DNA from: Staphylococcus pragensis | GTDB taxonomy: Bacteria > Bacillota > Bacilli > Staphylococcales > Staphylococcaceae | Direction: 5' to 3' | Assembly (NCBI RefSeq): GCF_004785665.1 | Contig: NZ_SRPJ01000001.1 | Span: forward strand, 744,001 to 808,000 | DNA length: 64,000 nt | Part shown: positions 8,644-18,971 of the stretch, piece by piece | Layout: each line of letters begins with the position of its first letter | Position numbering within the stretch: the stretch's first letter is position 1 | The notes under the pieces: model-generated | Database searches by the model: none | Seen by the model: only the letters and a program-made list of their open reading frames with translations | Told to the model about the DNA's origin: nothing | Made by a program: the position numbers and the translations under genes

Positions 8644-10533
8644 TTAAAAAGATTTTAGTAATAATTTTTTAAGTAATGGAGATAAATGAGCTGGCAGATT
8701 CTCTACTCCCTCTACAAACAACGCATATTGACCGTAAATATTATGGATAGTTTGTTCTATATCTTCTGTAATCGTATCTTGACTTAAAAATACATTGAAT
8801 ACTTCTATCCCATATTTACGAGCCATTTCAACAGCTTCATACGTATCTAAAATACCATCCTGTGCATAATTAAATGCTGATGGCTCACCATCTGAAAAGA
8901 CAATTAAGAAACGTTGATTATGACTACGTCTTAATAAGCGTTCACTAGCTATTCGTATTGCTACCCCGTCACGATTATCATCTTGAGGATGTAATGACAT
9001 AATACGCGGACCACTTTTATCCATAGTTGAATAATCATAATGAACAATCTCATCAATGATATTAGGCTGTTTATTATCATCTGTATCAAATGCATCTTCA
9101 TTAAAAGCAAGTATTTCATGTTTAACATTCAATGATTTCAGCGTCTCGTGGAATAATACAACACCTTTAATTGTTTCATTCATTTTATCAAACATACTTG
9201 CAGAAACATCAATTAATAATGTAAATGTAGCATCAAACGTTTTACTTAAATCTTGTTTTTTATAAAATAATTTATATTGATCATCAATAAACCAATTGAT
9301 TAAATCACGTTGTAAACGTCCTTTTGTAAGATTGTGACGTTCATCAACATGCTCACGATCAATTGTTTTCTTAATAATTTGGATTAAGTCTTTTGTTTCA
9401 AATTGAACATCATTCTTCACATTTTGATATTCTAAAAGATATTCTGTTTCAATATCAGGCACATTCCATTTGATTTCGACGTTTTCATTAATACCTTTAA
9501 GGGCAAATGAAGGATTTTGACCAATTGAACCACCTTCATCATTATTAAGCGTAGTATCAGATCCACGTCCTTTTTTAGTCATCATATCTGTCATGTCATC
9601 AGTAGAATCGCCTTCACGCGCCGTATCATTATCACTTAAAACATCACTGTTTTCACCTTCATGCAATTCCATTTCCAAGTAAGCGCCACCCTCAGACTTG
9701 CTATCCTGGGCATTCGTTTCAGCTTCAGCAGTTTCAGCATCAGTATCCTCACTCGTATTGTCATGACCGTCTACATTGCTGGCATCGGTACGTTTAATAT
9801 CCTCATATGCTAATTCATGTATCGCTTCATAAACTCGTCTAGGAAGATAATAATATTCATTTAGCATGTCCTTACTTAACATATCATCAATTTGAAACAT
9901 AATACGTTGTGCTAAATACATATTATCTTCAGAAGTTTCATTTTGGAAAAAGTTAGGCAAATACTGGAACATATGATTTAAAATATCATCAAATTGTGGA
10001 TGCATCATTGGAATATCAAAGAAATTTTGACTTAAAAATGCACGTTCTAAATATAAAAATAGTAAGTCAGTATAAACCGTCTTAGTTTTATAAAAAGTAA
10101 TTTGCGATTCAGTATAAGATAAACGTGTTTGCAGGCGTAAATCAATGAGTTTAGCTGTACTTGGTCGTTCATTACGGATGTGGTTAAAAACACGCATATC
10201 TTCTAAAAGACGGAAGAGTTGATGATAAAACTTAGGATGTTCAAACTCATCTTCATGAAGTACTTCATTCACAATTTTTTCATCCATCATTTGATAGCCA
10301 TATGCAGCTAACATTACATCCGTTTTTAAACCTGCATTTTCAATTTCAGCAGGACGATGAGACCAAAACCAACTAGTGATAAGTGTATTATTAATCGGAT
10401 CATAAAAAGGGAATTTTTGAATTTTAACCTGTGTTTGTTCGTTTTTTAGAAGTAAGCGCGCTAAGTCTTGTAACATCATGACTTGTTTAGCATCGAGTTG
10501 CTCATCATTAAATTTTATAAAACGATCACTCAT
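8644..10533 (-). CDS. VWA-domain protein partnered with a MoxR-type ATPase
   Basis: 629 residues. Residues 1-245 form a helical N-terminal region, 250-345 is an acidic, low-complexity linker (rich in D, E, S, T), and the C-terminal part from about 435 is a von Willebrand factor A domain with an intact MIDAS (DVSASM, 442-447, and a later FSDGEPS). The arrangement resembles CobT-type and other VWA proteins that act with AAA+ ATPases to insert metals or remodel protein complexes. It is encoded 12 nt after the MoxR gene, so the pair is translated together. The client protein is unknown; nothing nearby suggests a particular metalloenzyme. Confidence 0.82.
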   Translation of the reverse strand: MSDRFIKFNDEQLDAKQVMMLQDLARLLLKNEQTQVKIQKFPFYDPINNTLITSWFWSHRPAEIENAGLKTDVMLAAYGYQMMDEKIVNEVLHEDEFEHPKFYHQLFRLLEDMRVFNHIRNERPSTAKLIDLRLQTRLSYTESQITFYKTKTVYTDLLFLYLERAFLSQNFFDIPMMHPQFDDILNHMFQYLPNFFQNETSEDNMYLAQRIMFQIDDMLSKDMLNEYYYLPRRVYEAIHELAYEDIKRTDASNVDGHDNTSEDTDAETAEAETNAQDSKSEGGAYLEMELHEGENSDVLSDNDTAREGDSTDDMTDMMTKKGRGSDTTLNNDEGGSIGQNPSFALKGINENVEIKWNVPDIETEYLLEYQNVKNDVQFETKDLIQIIKKTIDREHVDERHNLTKGRLQRDLINWFIDDQYKLFYKKQDLSKTFDATFTLLIDVSASMFDKMNETIKGVVLFHETLKSLNVKHEILAFNEDAFDTDDNKQPNIIDEIVHYDYSTMDKSGPRIMSLHPQDDNRDGVAIRIASERLLRRSHNQRFLIVFSDGEPSAFNYAQDGILDTYEAVEMARKYGIEVFNVFLSQDTITEDIEQTIHNIYGQYALFVEGVENLPAHLSPLLKKLLLKSF

Positions 10534-10545
10534 ATTAATCCCTCT

Positions 10546-11337
10546 CTAAAAGTTTAGTTCAATTGCATTTTTAATCGCTTGTTGTTCACGTTCGTCTTCC
10601 AATTTATCAATAATTGTTCGTTGAATCGCACGTTCAATAGGCATCACGGTAATTAAATCACTTAAGTCAATAAGTGCACGAATACTAGCTGCCTCTTCTG
10701 AAATTTGACCTTGTTTAGACATTGTACGTAAATCTTCATTGAATTTAATAATTTGTTCAATGATTTTATCATCCTGCAAATTACTTTGTTGTTTAATAAC
10801 TTCTTTTAAGATGTCACCATCAATGTAATCTACTTGAATTACAACAAAACGGTTTTTAAGTGCTTCGTTCATTGGTAATGTGCCTACATACCCTTCGTTA
10901 ATAGCAGCAATAACATTGAAACCAGGCGCAGCTTTAATTACTTCTCCAGTGAATGGATTAGTGAGTTGACGACGATAATCTAATACACCGTTTAAAATTG
11001 GTAATGTTTCAGGTTTAGCCATATTAATTTCATCGATATATAAGATATGACCTTCACGCATTGCTTTAATAACAGGACCATCAATAAAGACAATTTCTTG
11101 GCGACCTTCATCGTTTGTTTTAATTGTTTTAAATCCTAATAAACTTTCAGCATCTAAATCCACAGAACAGTTAACTTGATGCATAGGCGTATTAACCGTT
11201 TCACTTAAAGTTTCCGCTAATTTCGTTTTACCAGAACCAGTTGGGCCTTTAAGTAAGATATTTTTATTTAATTTAAATAATGCTTTTGCATCATTAAATA
11301 CAGATTCATCAGAATTGATATATTGATTTTGTACCAT
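10546..11337 (-). CDS. MoxR-type AAA+ ATPase
   Basis: 263 residues with Walker A GPTGSGKT (31-38), Walker B ILYIDEIN (98-105), a sensor-1 region near [10 protein letters not shown] (141-150) and the conserved ALKNRF segment (159-164) carrying the arginine-finger-like residue. MoxR ATPases work with VWA proteins as chaperones for maturation or disassembly of complexes, and the VWA gene follows directly. AAGAAGGAGTTT precedes the ATG. The proteins are conserved in staphylococci at this position, but the target is not known. Confidence 0.88.
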   Translation of the reverse strand: MVQNQYINSDESVFNDAKALFKLNKNILLKGPTGSGKTKLAETLSETVNTPMHQVNCSVDLDAESLLGFKTIKTNDEGRQEIVFIDGPVIKAMREGHILYIDEINMAKPETLPILNGVLDYRRQLTNPFTGEVIKAAPGFNVIAAINEGYVGTLPMNEALKNRFVVIQVDYIDGDILKEVIKQQSNLQDDKIIEQIIKFNEDLRTMSKQGQISEEAASIRALIDLSDLITVMPIERAIQRTIIDKLEDEREQQAIKNAIELNF

Positions 11338-11369
11338 AATAATTTAAACTCCTTCTTTCTTTAAAAATG

Positions 11370-11410
11370 AAAAAAATAGACTAAGGAGTCTTTTTTTAAC
11401 TCCCGAGTCT
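11370..11410 (-). terminator. Terminator after the DUF6501 gene
   Basis: Read on the minus strand, AGACT-cg-GGAGT pairs with ACTCC-tt-AGTCT (plus 11399-11410 and 11378-11389) around an A-rich loop and is followed by ATTTTTTTC. It separates the DUF6501 and MoxR transcripts. Confidence 0.65.
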
Positions 11411-11446
11411 TAAATTGAACAACATGTTTAAAAATGATTGGCAGTC

Positions 11447-11656
11447 TTAAATTTCTTTAAAATAATCTTTGTAATAACCACCAACTAAACCAGAATTATC
11501 AATAATTTGATAATATTCTTCAGTTTCATTAATTACATCATATTGTTTGCCGATAGTTAACATGTCAGAAACTGTAAATTTCTTAGCATCTGTATTAGTA
11601 ACTTCAACTTTTTTAATTGGTGTACGCTCTTTCCATGTTTCATGTAACATAGCCAT
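11447..11656 (-). CDS. DUF6501 family small protein
   Basis: 69 residues, starting MAMLHETWKERTPIKKVEVTN, from the ATG 7 nt after GGAGG. Predicted cytoplasmic, small beta-rich (SH3-like) protein with the conserved YDVINETEEYYQIIDNSGLVGGYYKDYF pattern of a family restricted to Bacillales. No function is assigned. It is 31 nt after the VOC gene, so the two are probably co-transcribed. Confidence 0.8.
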   Translation of the reverse strand: MAMLHETWKERTPIKKVEVTNTDAKKFTVSDMLTIGKQYDVINETEEYYQIIDNSGLVGGYYKDYFKEI

Positions 11657-11687
11657 ATATATTCCTCCAATAATGAACTAGTATAAT

Positions 11688-12494
11688 TTATTTTTCTAAA
11701 GTATAAATGAATGAGATGCCACTATTTTCAGTGATACGAATTGATTTAGCATCACCTTGATTTAACATTTGATAAGGGATTCCAATTTCATCTAACTCTT
11801 TTTTAGCATTTTCAAAATCCTCAGATGAATTAGCGCTAAATTCAACTTGTTCAACGATACCTTCCTCAACCATTTCTATTTCTTCTTTAGGTTGATATAA
11901 GTGGATTTCGCCGCCTAGACCACCTTCACCGATTTTAAATACTTGAATAACTTGGTTTGGAAACTCAGTAGATTCATATTCTGCATAATGTACTAAATTG
12001 AATACATTTTTAAAAATAGAAGCTGTCACAGGCATTTCATTTACTTTAATAATGATTGGCCCTAGACCTTGTAATTGATGAAGTGGATTAACTGAACTTT
12101 CAAATGTCGGCGTACCTAAGCCAATTCCAGTATTGTGCTCATTTGAATAAATATCAAAAATTTGTTGATTAGTGTCTTTGAAACTAAAATGTTTGTTGCC
12201 GTTTAACTCGGTTATTGAACTATATTCAATATCGTTATCTTTTAAGATTTGTTGATATTCTTCAAGACCTGCATCAGATGGAGTTCTTAATCCTACACTA
12301 GAAATGTGTTGGTTTTGATATGTTTCATTTGGAACTTCAACAAAATGTATACGAGTTCCTGGGCTTAAATCTGCATCACCAAATCGTAAAGCTTGATTTT
12401 TAGATGCAACATTAAGACCTAAGATATCTTTAAATAATTTCTTTGTGTTAGAAAGATCACTTGTCCCTAATGTGACACTTCTAAGTCCGATCAT
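11688..12494 (-). CDS. VOC-superfamily (glyoxalase/dioxygenase-like) protein
   Basis: 268 residues with two vicinal-oxygen-chelate modules, about 1-125 (GLRSVTLGTSDLSNTKKLFKDILGL) and 145-268. In each module, beta strands carry candidate metal ligands (RIHFVEV and IFDIYSNEH in the first; EIHLYQPK and ISFIYT in the second). The layout matches ring-cleaving dioxygenase-like proteins of staphylococci often annotated glyoxalase; the true substrate cannot be read from sequence. AGGGGTG precedes the ATG. It starts a small operon with the DUF6501 gene. Confidence 0.8.
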   Translation of the reverse strand: MIGLRSVTLGTSDLSNTKKLFKDILGLNVASKNQALRFGDADLSPGTRIHFVEVPNETYQNQHISSVGLRTPSDAGLEEYQQILKDNDIEYSSITELNGNKHFSFKDTNQQIFDIYSNEHNTGIGLGTPTFESSVNPLHQLQGLGPIIIKVNEMPVTASIFKNVFNLVHYAEYESTEFPNQVIQVFKIGEGGLGGEIHLYQPKEEIEMVEEGIVEQVEFSANSSEDFENAKKELDEIGIPYQMLNQGDAKSIRITENSGISFIYTLEK

Positions 12495-12602
12495 TAACTG
12501 ACACCCCTATATTTATCTTTTCTCAATTATTATAACGTATTTTTCATGCGAATTATATGATGAACTATTGGAGATTACTATTTATATCGTTTACTATTAA
12601 GA

Positions 12603-12722
12603 CGAACTTTATATATTAATTAAACATATTTAGTTCGATAATTTAAAATCATTAGAAAATATAAATTCAGCATTTTACCACTCCCCTACCCTTTAAAATA
12701 TAGAGAGGGGAGTTTATTTTTA
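12603..12722 (+). ncRNA. Candidate orphan small RNA with intrinsic terminator
   Basis: ACTCCCCT (12680-12687) pairs perfectly with AGGGGAGT (12706-12713), followed on the plus strand by TTATTTTTAT, which looks like a terminator, yet no plus-strand gene precedes it: both neighbours are on the minus strand. Just upstream, CGAACT (12603-12608) pairs with AGTTCG (12632-12637). A weak promoter-like pair, TTGGAG at 12569 and TACTAT at 12593, lies before them. The two hairpins could form a ~115-nt RNA. No expression evidence; the ends are estimates. Confidence 0.35.
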
Positions 12723-13099
12723 TAAAAAGTATATATTTATTTGGTTAGAGTTTTTGGTAGAAAAGTTCGTTTTTTAGATGTTTTCGAGAATTATCAACAT
12801 TGATTACATTTTAATATGCAATCAAAAATATATGATTACTACAATTAATGAATTGATTTACTTGCAAGTATATATTTTTTAAATAGTCACATTCTATGTC
12901 TTTATTTGCACTTATATACTTTGAATTTATTAACGTTCTTATGCTTTGACAGACTTTTCATTTAACCTTTAATGCCATGATTATTATAAATCAGAGTAAT
13001 ACGCTTATTGACGTAAAAATGCTGCACCTTAATTAAACAAGCCTATTTTAACTTAAATAAGCTCAAGTGACGTCTCTAATGATTTTCGCCTCTTCCAAC
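12723..13099. other. Gene-free AT-rich stretch between the VOC gene and odhB
   Basis: No open frame with a ribosome binding site is visible on either strand. The one notable element is a plus-strand promoter-like sequence, TTGACA (12946-12951), 16-bp spacer, TTTAAT (12968-12973), pointing towards the 3' end of odhB. No gene lies downstream of it, so it would make an antisense or non-coding transcript if active. Confidence 0.5.
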
Positions 13100-13134
13100 C
13101 AAAAAAATACAACGACGATAAACGCCGTTGTATT
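13100..13134 (-). terminator. Terminator of odhAB
   Basis: Minus-strand AATACAACG-G-CG pairs with CG-T-CGTTGTATT with one mismatched pair (plus 13106-13134) and is followed by TTTTTTT. It ends the odhA-odhB transcript 31 nt after the odhB stop. Confidence 0.85.
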
Positions 13135-13164
13135 AAATATTTACGAGGTTGTATTCCTTTGTGA

Positions 13165-14445
13165 TTAGCTTTCTAGTAATAGATCTTCTGGACTTTCGAT
13201 AAGTTCTTTAATTGTTTTTAAGAATCCTACTGCTTCTTTACCGTCGATAATTCTGTGGTCGTAACTTAATGCAATATACATCATTGGTCTGTTCTCAATT
13301 GTGTCTTTATCAATCGCGATTGGACGAGTGATAATTGAGTGCATACCTAAAATAGCAGCTTGATTACCATTGATAATTGGTGTACTCATCATTGAACCGA
13401 AGATACCACCATTAGTGATTGTGAATGAGCCATTAACCATGTCATCTAAACCAAGTTTTTTCTCACGTGCTTTTACTGCTAAGTCAGCGATTGCTCTTTC
13501 AATTTCAGCAAAGTTCTTTTTATCGCAATCTCTTACAAATGGTACTAATAAACCATCGTCAGTTGAAACGGCTACGCCGATATCATAATATTGTTTAGTA
13601 ATCATATCGTCGCCATCAATTTCAGCGTTTACTTCTGGATATTTCTTCAATGCTGCCACAGCTGCTTTAGTGAAGAATGACATAAAGCCTAATTTTGTAC
13701 CATCATGATCTTTGATAAATTGTTCTTTTTTACGTTTACGTAGTTCCATAACATTTGTCATGTCTACTTCATTAAATGTAGTTAACATTGCTGTGTTATT
13801 AGATACTTCTAATAATTTTTTAGCAGCTGTTTTCTTTCTACGTGACATTTTTTCACGAATAACTGGTTTATTTGGTGTGCTTGATGATTTTTTAGTTTCT
13901 TGTGGTTTACTATCTTGTGAAGATTGAGTAGCTTGAGATTGACTTGCTTTTTGGCTATTATCAACATCTTCTTTACGTACTACATCATTACCTTTACCAG
14001 AAACTGAACTTAAATCTACACCGTTCTCACGAGCATGACGACGTGCAGATGGTGTTGCATTAACACGCTGGTTATTAGATGAAGATTGTTCTGATTCATT
14101 TAAGCTAGTTGAAGGTGCTTCTGTTTCTTTACCTTCGTTTTTCTCAACGTTTTCATCTTTTTGATCTTCAGTCGATTGTTCATTACTGCTGCTAGAAGCG
14201 TTATTTCCGCTACCTTCTCCAACTGTTGCAATAACTTGACCTACTTCAACTGTATCGCCTTCAGAAGCAAGTTGTTCTTGTAGAACACCTTCTTCTTCAG
14301 ATACAACTTCAACATTAACTTTATCAGTTTCTAATTCAAGAATGGCTTCACCTTTTTCAACGCTGTCACCTACGTTTTTTAACCATTCTGCAATAGTACC
14401 CTCTGTAATAGATTCTGCTAATTCTGGAACTTTTACCTCTGCCAT
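13165..14445 (-). CDS. odhB: Dihydrolipoamide succinyltransferase, E2 of 2-oxoglutarate dehydrogenase
   Basis: 426 residues in classic E2 order: lipoyl domain 1-77 with lipoylated K42 in ETDKVNVE, a Ser/Asn/Gln/Glu-rich flexible linker (about 78-128), the E3/E1-binding domain with [16 protein letters not shown] (about 130-160), a second linker, and the catalytic domain ending in [15 protein letters not shown] with H397 and D401. It transfers succinyl groups to CoA in the TCA cycle complex, using the E3 subunit encoded elsewhere. It follows odhA by 11 nt. Confidence 0.96.
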   Translation of the reverse strand: MAEVKVPELAESITEGTIAEWLKNVGDSVEKGEAILELETDKVNVEVVSEEEGVLQEQLASEGDTVEVGQVIATVGEGSGNNASSSSNEQSTEDQKDENVEKNEGKETEAPSTSLNESEQSSSNNQRVNATPSARRHARENGVDLSSVSGKGNDVVRKEDVDNSQKASQSQATQSSQDSKPQETKKSSSTPNKPVIREKMSRRKKTAAKKLLEVSNNTAMLTTFNEVDMTNVMELRKRKKEQFIKDHDGTKLGFMSFFTKAAVAALKKYPEVNAEIDGDDMITKQYYDIGVAVSTDDGLLVPFVRDCDKKNFAEIERAIADLAVKAREKKLGLDDMVNGSFTITNGGIFGSMMSTPIINGNQAAILGMHSIITRPIAIDKDTIENRPMMYIALSYDHRIIDGKEAVGFLKTIKELIESPEDLLLES

Positions 14446-14456
14446 ATTATTTCCCC

Positions 14457-17264
14457 CTAGTTATTTTGAGTGCTACTTTCAATAATTTTATTTTGAACAA
14501 GTTTATGAATTTCTCCATCACCTTCGGCTGGTGCTGCACGTTGAATTCTGCCATGATAACTTAAATTATATTCATTACCTACAAGAGATTTTAAGTATGG
14601 ATATACAAATAACCAAGCACCTTGGTTTTTAGGTTCTTCTTGAACCCATGAAACAGTTTCAAGATTAGGTAATCCATTTAATACTTCTCTAATTTCTTCT
14701 TCAGGGAATGGATATAATCTTTCCACAGCCACTAGTAAAATAGATTCGTTAGGATTTTTAGCTAAATGTTCTTTTAAATCAATAAACATTTTTCCTGAAG
14801 CTAGAATAACTTTAGTCACTTTATCTTTTTCAGCTTCATCTACAAGGATTGGTTTAAATCCACCAGATGTAAATTTTTCAATTGGTTGAGCAACAGTTTT
14901 GTTTCTCAACAAGCTTTTTGGTGACATAATAATTAAAGGTCTCATAGCTTCTGTGCCTAAACTTTTAGCTTGTGCTCTTAATAAATGGAAGTAGTTACTT
15001 GAACTTGATAAGTTAACCACTGTACTATTATTTTCAGCTGCTAATTGTAAAAATCTTTCAAGTCGTGCTGAAGAGTGCTCAGCACCTTGACCTTCAAACG
15101 CATGTGGTAAGAATAGTGTTAAACCGGTTCTTTCACCCCATTTAGCACGGCCAGAAGACATGAAGTTATCAAATATCATTTGAGCCATGTTCGAGAAGTC
15201 ACCATATTGAGCTTCCCAAATATTCATGCTTTCTTTGTTCTCAACGTTGTAGCCATATTCAAAGCCAACAACAGCTGCTTCAGATAATGGACTATTGTGA
15301 ACTTCAAATGTAGCTTTTTGATCAGGAACATGATGTAAAGGTGTGTAAACATCTCCATTTTCCTCATCATGTAAAACAGCATGTCTATGACTAAATGTAC
15401 CTCTTTCACTGTCTTGTCCAGTTAAACGAACTGAGATACCGTCTTGAACAATTGTTGCAAATGCAAGTTGTTCTGCTTGTGCCCAATCCACTAAACCGTC
15501 TTCTTTTTCGAATGGTTCTCTACGTTTTTCAAGCACTTTATCTAGCTTTTTCAACACATGGAAATCTTCTGGATAAGTTAACATCGCATCATTAATTTCT
15601 TTCAGATGATCGAATGTGAAGTCCTTATCATCGCTTTGTAAAGGTTGTTGTAAAGATTCAGGTTTTTCCATATCAGGATTATCCATTTTATCGGCTTTAT
15701 CAAGTTTATCTTGAGCTGAACGCATAGATTTTTGGACATTATCCATAATTTCATTCATTTGCTCTTTGTTAATAACGCCTTCATCTACTAGTTTGTTACC
15801 ATAAATAATTTCAACAGAATCATGTTTACGAATATTTTGATATGGAACAGGGTTTGTAATTGATGGTTCATCCATTTCGTTATGCCCGTAACGACGATAA
15901 CCTACTAAATCAATTACGAAGTCTTTGTGGAATTCTTTTCTGAAATCCATTGCGATATCAATTGCTTCAATTGTTGCTTCTACATTATCAGCATTAACAT
16001 GTAAGATAGGCACATCATAACCTTTAGCAATATCAGAAGAATATGTTGTAGAACGACCATCAACTGGTTCAGTTGTAAAACCAATACGGTTATTCGTAAT
16101 GATATGTAAGGCGCCTCCTGTAGAATAGCCATCTAAATTACTTAAATTCATTGTTTCGAAATTGATACCTTGACCTGGGTAAGCTGCATCACCATGGACT
16201 ATGATAGGCATAGCTTTATGGAAGTCAGTAGAAGGACCACCATTATGATGAGTATCATCTTGAGCAGCACGTGTTTTTCCAATAACAACTGGCGCTACAA
16301 TTTCTAAATGACTTGGGTTGTTTGCAAGTGAAATGCGTTGTTCTATACCATAAGAAGAAGTTGTTTTAACGCCACCTAAGTGATATTTAACGTCACCTGT
16401 CCAACCAGAAGTTAATTCTAAGCTTCCATCTTCAGGTAAAAACTTCATTGGATCAGTGTGCATGAATTCTGAAATCATCATTTCGTATGGTTTTTCTAAT
16501 ACATGAGTTAAGACATTTAAACGTCCACGATGGGCCATGCCGATTTGAATATTCTGAATTTCTACTTCTGCAGCACGTTTTAGAGTATGTTGTAACATAG
16601 GCACTAATGTGTCTACACCTTCGATTGAGAAACGTTTTGCCCCTACGAAGTTTTTATGTAGATACTTTTCAAAGCCTTCAACATGTGCTAGTGTTTCGAA
16701 TAATTTTTTCTTTTCATCATTATTAATATTTGCTTTATAAGGTGTTTCAATTCGACGTTTTAACCATGTACGCTCTTTATTGTTGTTAATATGGTTATAT
16801 TCGAATGCAATAGGTCCCTTATAGCGTTTTTCCATACGCTCAATTGCTTCATATGCATTGTCATAAATATCACTAAAATGTTCAGAAACAATGCCAGCAG
16901 AAATTTGTTCTAATGTCGCTTTATCTAAATTAAAATCTTCTATAGTTAATTTAGGAACATTAGTTCTTTCAGGAGCATTTACAGGGTAAATATCGGCCTT
17001 AAGGTGACCATATTGTCTAATGTTATCGATTAAGCGCATGATACGTTTGATAGTGCTATCATCCGCTGAAGAACCACTCCCTTTTGTGGTAGGTTTAGCC
17101 TCGATATTAGCTTCACCATTTTTTATTGTACTAAAAAGAACTTGTAAATCATCAGATACAGAAGAAGGGTCTTGTAGATAATCATCATATAAATCTAACA
17201 TAAGACCTAAATTTGCACCAAAGTTTACAGGAGCTTCCGTAACATCCTTGTTATCCTTTGCCAT
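14457..17264 (-). CDS. odhA: 2-oxoglutarate dehydrogenase E1 component
   Basis: 935 residues, a thiamine-diphosphate E1 enzyme that decarboxylates 2-oxoglutarate and succinylates OdhB. Visible landmarks are the substrate-site loop [12 protein letters not shown] (241-252), NPSHLEIV (316-323) and the ThDP/Mg-binding region [10 protein letters not shown] (357-366) with NNRIGFTT (391-398). Further on, [12 protein letters not shown] and an [16 protein letters not shown] segment belong to the C-terminal transketolase-like domains. The ATG follows GGAGGGTATACT. A cre-like site lies in its leader (separate entry), fitting catabolite repression of the TCA cycle. Confidence 0.97.
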   Translation of the reverse strand: MAKDNKDVTEAPVNFGANLGLMLDLYDDYLQDPSSVSDDLQVLFSTIKNGEANIEAKPTTKGSGSSADDSTIKRIMRLIDNIRQYGHLKADIYPVNAPERTNVPKLTIEDFNLDKATLEQISAGIVSEHFSDIYDNAYEAIERMEKRYKGPIAFEYNHINNNKERTWLKRRIETPYKANINNDEKKKLFETLAHVEGFEKYLHKNFVGAKRFSIEGVDTLVPMLQHTLKRAAEVEIQNIQIGMAHRGRLNVLTHVLEKPYEMMISEFMHTDPMKFLPEDGSLELTSGWTGDVKYHLGGVKTTSSYGIEQRISLANNPSHLEIVAPVVIGKTRAAQDDTHHNGGPSTDFHKAMPIIVHGDAAYPGQGINFETMNLSNLDGYSTGGALHIITNNRIGFTTEPVDGRSTTYSSDIAKGYDVPILHVNADNVEATIEAIDIAMDFRKEFHKDFVIDLVGYRRYGHNEMDEPSITNPVPYQNIRKHDSVEIIYGNKLVDEGVINKEQMNEIMDNVQKSMRSAQDKLDKADKMDNPDMEKPESLQQPLQSDDKDFTFDHLKEINDAMLTYPEDFHVLKKLDKVLEKRREPFEKEDGLVDWAQAEQLAFATIVQDGISVRLTGQDSERGTFSHRHAVLHDEENGDVYTPLHHVPDQKATFEVHNSPLSEAAVVGFEYGYNVENKESMNIWEAQYGDFSNMAQMIFDNFMSSGRAKWGERTGLTLFLPHAFEGQGAEHSSARLERFLQLAAENNSTVVNLSSSSNYFHLLRAQAKSLGTEAMRPLIIMSPKSLLRNKTVAQPIEKFTSGGFKPILVDEAEKDKVTKVILASGKMFIDLKEHLAKNPNESILLVAVERLYPFPEEEIREVLNGLPNLETVSWVQEEPKNQGAWLFVYPYLKSLVGNEYNLSYHGRIQRAAPAEGDGEIHKLVQNKIIESSTQNN

Positions 17265-17285
17265 AGTATACCCTCCACAAAATAG

Positions 17286-17299
17286 TTAAACCGCTTACA
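17286..17299 (-). promoter_or_regulatory. Candidate CcpA-binding cre site in the odhA leader
   Basis: Plus-strand TTAAACCGCTTACA matches the cre consensus TGWAANCGNTNWCA at 13 of 14 positions, and the opposite strand matches equally well. It lies 22-35 nt upstream of the odhA start codon, so bound CcpA could act as a roadblock. Catabolite repression of odhAB is known in Bacillales; binding here is inferred. Confidence 0.6.
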
Positions 17300-17430
17300 G
17301 AATAATCATAGCATTATTTAACACTTTGATAAAGCCTATTGACTGAATATTATGTAAAAGGATGAAGAATAAAAATAAGTTTTGCCAAAAAGGTTTTTTT
17401 GTATCGTAATTTATATCATTTAAAGCCTTT

Positions 17431-17452
17431 TTTGGAGGAAATTTCTTCCAAA
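17431..17452. repeat. 22-bp near-palindrome upstream of odhA
   Basis: TTTGGAGGAAA is followed directly by TTTCTTCCAAA; the halves are inverted repeats with one mismatched pair. It lies about 170 nt upstream of odhA in a 345-nt gene-free region, next to a TATAAT-like hexamer on the minus strand (17462-17467). It could be an operator; no regulator is identifiable. The rest of 17265-17522 shows only the cre site and AT-rich sequence. Confidence 0.35.
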
Positions 17453-17521
17453 TGAGTCTTTATTATAGAGTATTGGATTGTAAACTTCTTAAGTGATAAC
17501 GTTATTTTTAAGGTCTTGAAT

Positions 17522-17565
17522 TAAAAAAAGACTAAGATTGAACAAAACATAGTTCAATCCTAGTC
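17522..17565 (-). terminator. Terminator of arlRS
   Basis: On the minus strand GACTAGGATTGAAC pairs with GTTCAATCTTAGTC (plus 17552-17565 and 17530-17543; one G-U pair) around an 8-nt loop, followed by TTTTTTT. It lies 45 nt after the arlS stop. Confidence 0.88.
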
Positions 17566-17609
17566 ATCTGCGGTTATTTTTCTAATTAAAATGAAGTGAG
17601 CCAATTTTA

Positions 17610-18971
17610 TTATTTAAAAATTATTTTAAAAGTAGTATATTGATTTACTTTGCTATCAACCATTATATAGCCACTATATTGTTGCACAATCTTTTCAGCT
17701 ATAGAGAGACCTAGACCATTACCTCCTTGGCTTCTAGCTCTTGATTTATCAACTCGATAAAAGCGATCAAATATAAATTCTTGATCTTCTTTAGGAATAC
17801 CCATACCGTGATCCGTTATTTCAATACTTATTTGTTTATTTCGAAGTTGAGTTTTAATAATGATATGTTTGTTTTCTTTATCATATTTCATCGCATTGTC
17901 GATAAAAATTAAAAGTAATTGTTCGAATTGATGGCGATTAATATACAAGTTTAACGGCTTATTTGCTAAATGAACATCAAACTGATAATCGGGATGTAAT
18001 TGTTGTAATGATTTAACTCTTGAACGAATTTCTTCGTTAATATCGACGTCTTCACTTTCTAATGCTTGTATATTCACTTTATCTTTCGTTAAAAGTAATA
18101 ACTCTTCCACGAGTTTTGTAATACGATTCATTTCTTCTAATGAAATATTTAATGATTCCTCTAATACTTCTGGGTCTTTTTTTCCCCAACGCTTAATTAA
18201 ATTTAAATGTCCTTGAATAATTTGAAGCGGTGTCCGCAATTCATGTGAAGCATCTTCTACAAATTGTCGTTGTTGATTAAATGACTCTTCAATTTGAAAC
18301 ATCATATCGTTAAACGTTTCAATTAAATTATCGGTTTCTTCATAATTAGTATTGAGCTCTAGTTTATTTTGGAATCCATCGCGTCGTATTTGAATCATTT
18401 TATTAGACATTCTTATTAACGGCTTGGTTATTTGTCTTGAAATGATATAACTAATTCCACCAGTAATTACTGTTGCTACTACTCCAAACATAATAGCTAC
18501 TATATAAAGGGAACGTACGACATTATTATATCCCTCAAGTGAATGAACTAAAACGATAAACCCTTGGAAATTACGACTTTGAATAGGTTCAGTCATGATA
18601 AGAAATTGTCTACCATTATACTTTTTAACTTTTACGCGTTCAATATTTGCTAAATCAAATTGTGGTTTAATATGCATACTACTCTCATTTGAAGTATGCA
18701 TGATTTCTTTACCATTTTGATTGTATACTACAACTTCTTCAAAATTTTCTAAAGATGCACTTAAATCTAGAGGTGAAATATGTTCCATAGAGCGTGTTTG
18801 AATTAAATTAACAATTTCACTAGAGCTATGCTCGGCTTCATCAATTTCTCCCTTACGCAATGTGTCTTTCAGAAAGAAAATAGTCATTGAGCAAAATAAA
18901 AGGATGGTCGTAAACACAATAAGTGTCGTAATTGTCATCCATTTATATTGTAAAGTACGTTTTTTTATCAT
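17610..18971 (-). CDS. arlS: Sensor histidine kinase ArlS
   Basis: 453 residues: transmembrane helix about 13-34, extracellular domain 35-150, second transmembrane helix about 153-177, HAMP linker 178-230, dimerisation/phosphoacceptor helix with H243 in DASHELRTP, and the ATPase domain with N, G1 (DHGMGIP), F (FDRFYRVD) and G2 (GGNGLGL) boxes. It phosphorylates ArlR. In S. aureus ArlRS controls autolysis, adhesion, agglutination and virulence genes and responds to manganese starvation and metabolic state. The ATG overlaps the arlR stop by 4 nt (ATGA), so translation is coupled. Confidence 0.95.
   Translation of the reverse strand: MIKKRTLQYKWMTITTLIVFTTILLFCSMTIFFLKDTLRKGEIDEAEHSSSEIVNLIQTRSMEHISPLDLSASLENFEEVVVYNQNGKEIMHTSNESSMHIKPQFDLANIERVKVKKYNGRQFLIMTEPIQSRNFQGFIVLVHSLEGYNNVVRSLYIVAIMFGVVATVITGGISYIISRQITKPLIRMSNKMIQIRRDGFQNKLELNTNYEETDNLIETFNDMMFQIEESFNQQRQFVEDASHELRTPLQIIQGHLNLIKRWGKKDPEVLEESLNISLEEMNRITKLVEELLLLTKDKVNIQALESEDVDINEEIRSRVKSLQQLHPDYQFDVHLANKPLNLYINRHQFEQLLLIFIDNAMKYDKENKHIIIKTQLRNKQISIEITDHGMGIPKEDQEFIFDRFYRVDKSRARSQGGNGLGLSIAEKIVQQYSGYIMVDSKVNQYTTFKIIFK

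Noticed and set aside
12733..12800. Short plus-strand frame starting TTG GTT AGA in the 12.7 kb gap
   Set aside because: About 20 codons, no ribosome binding site, no similarity that can be recognised.
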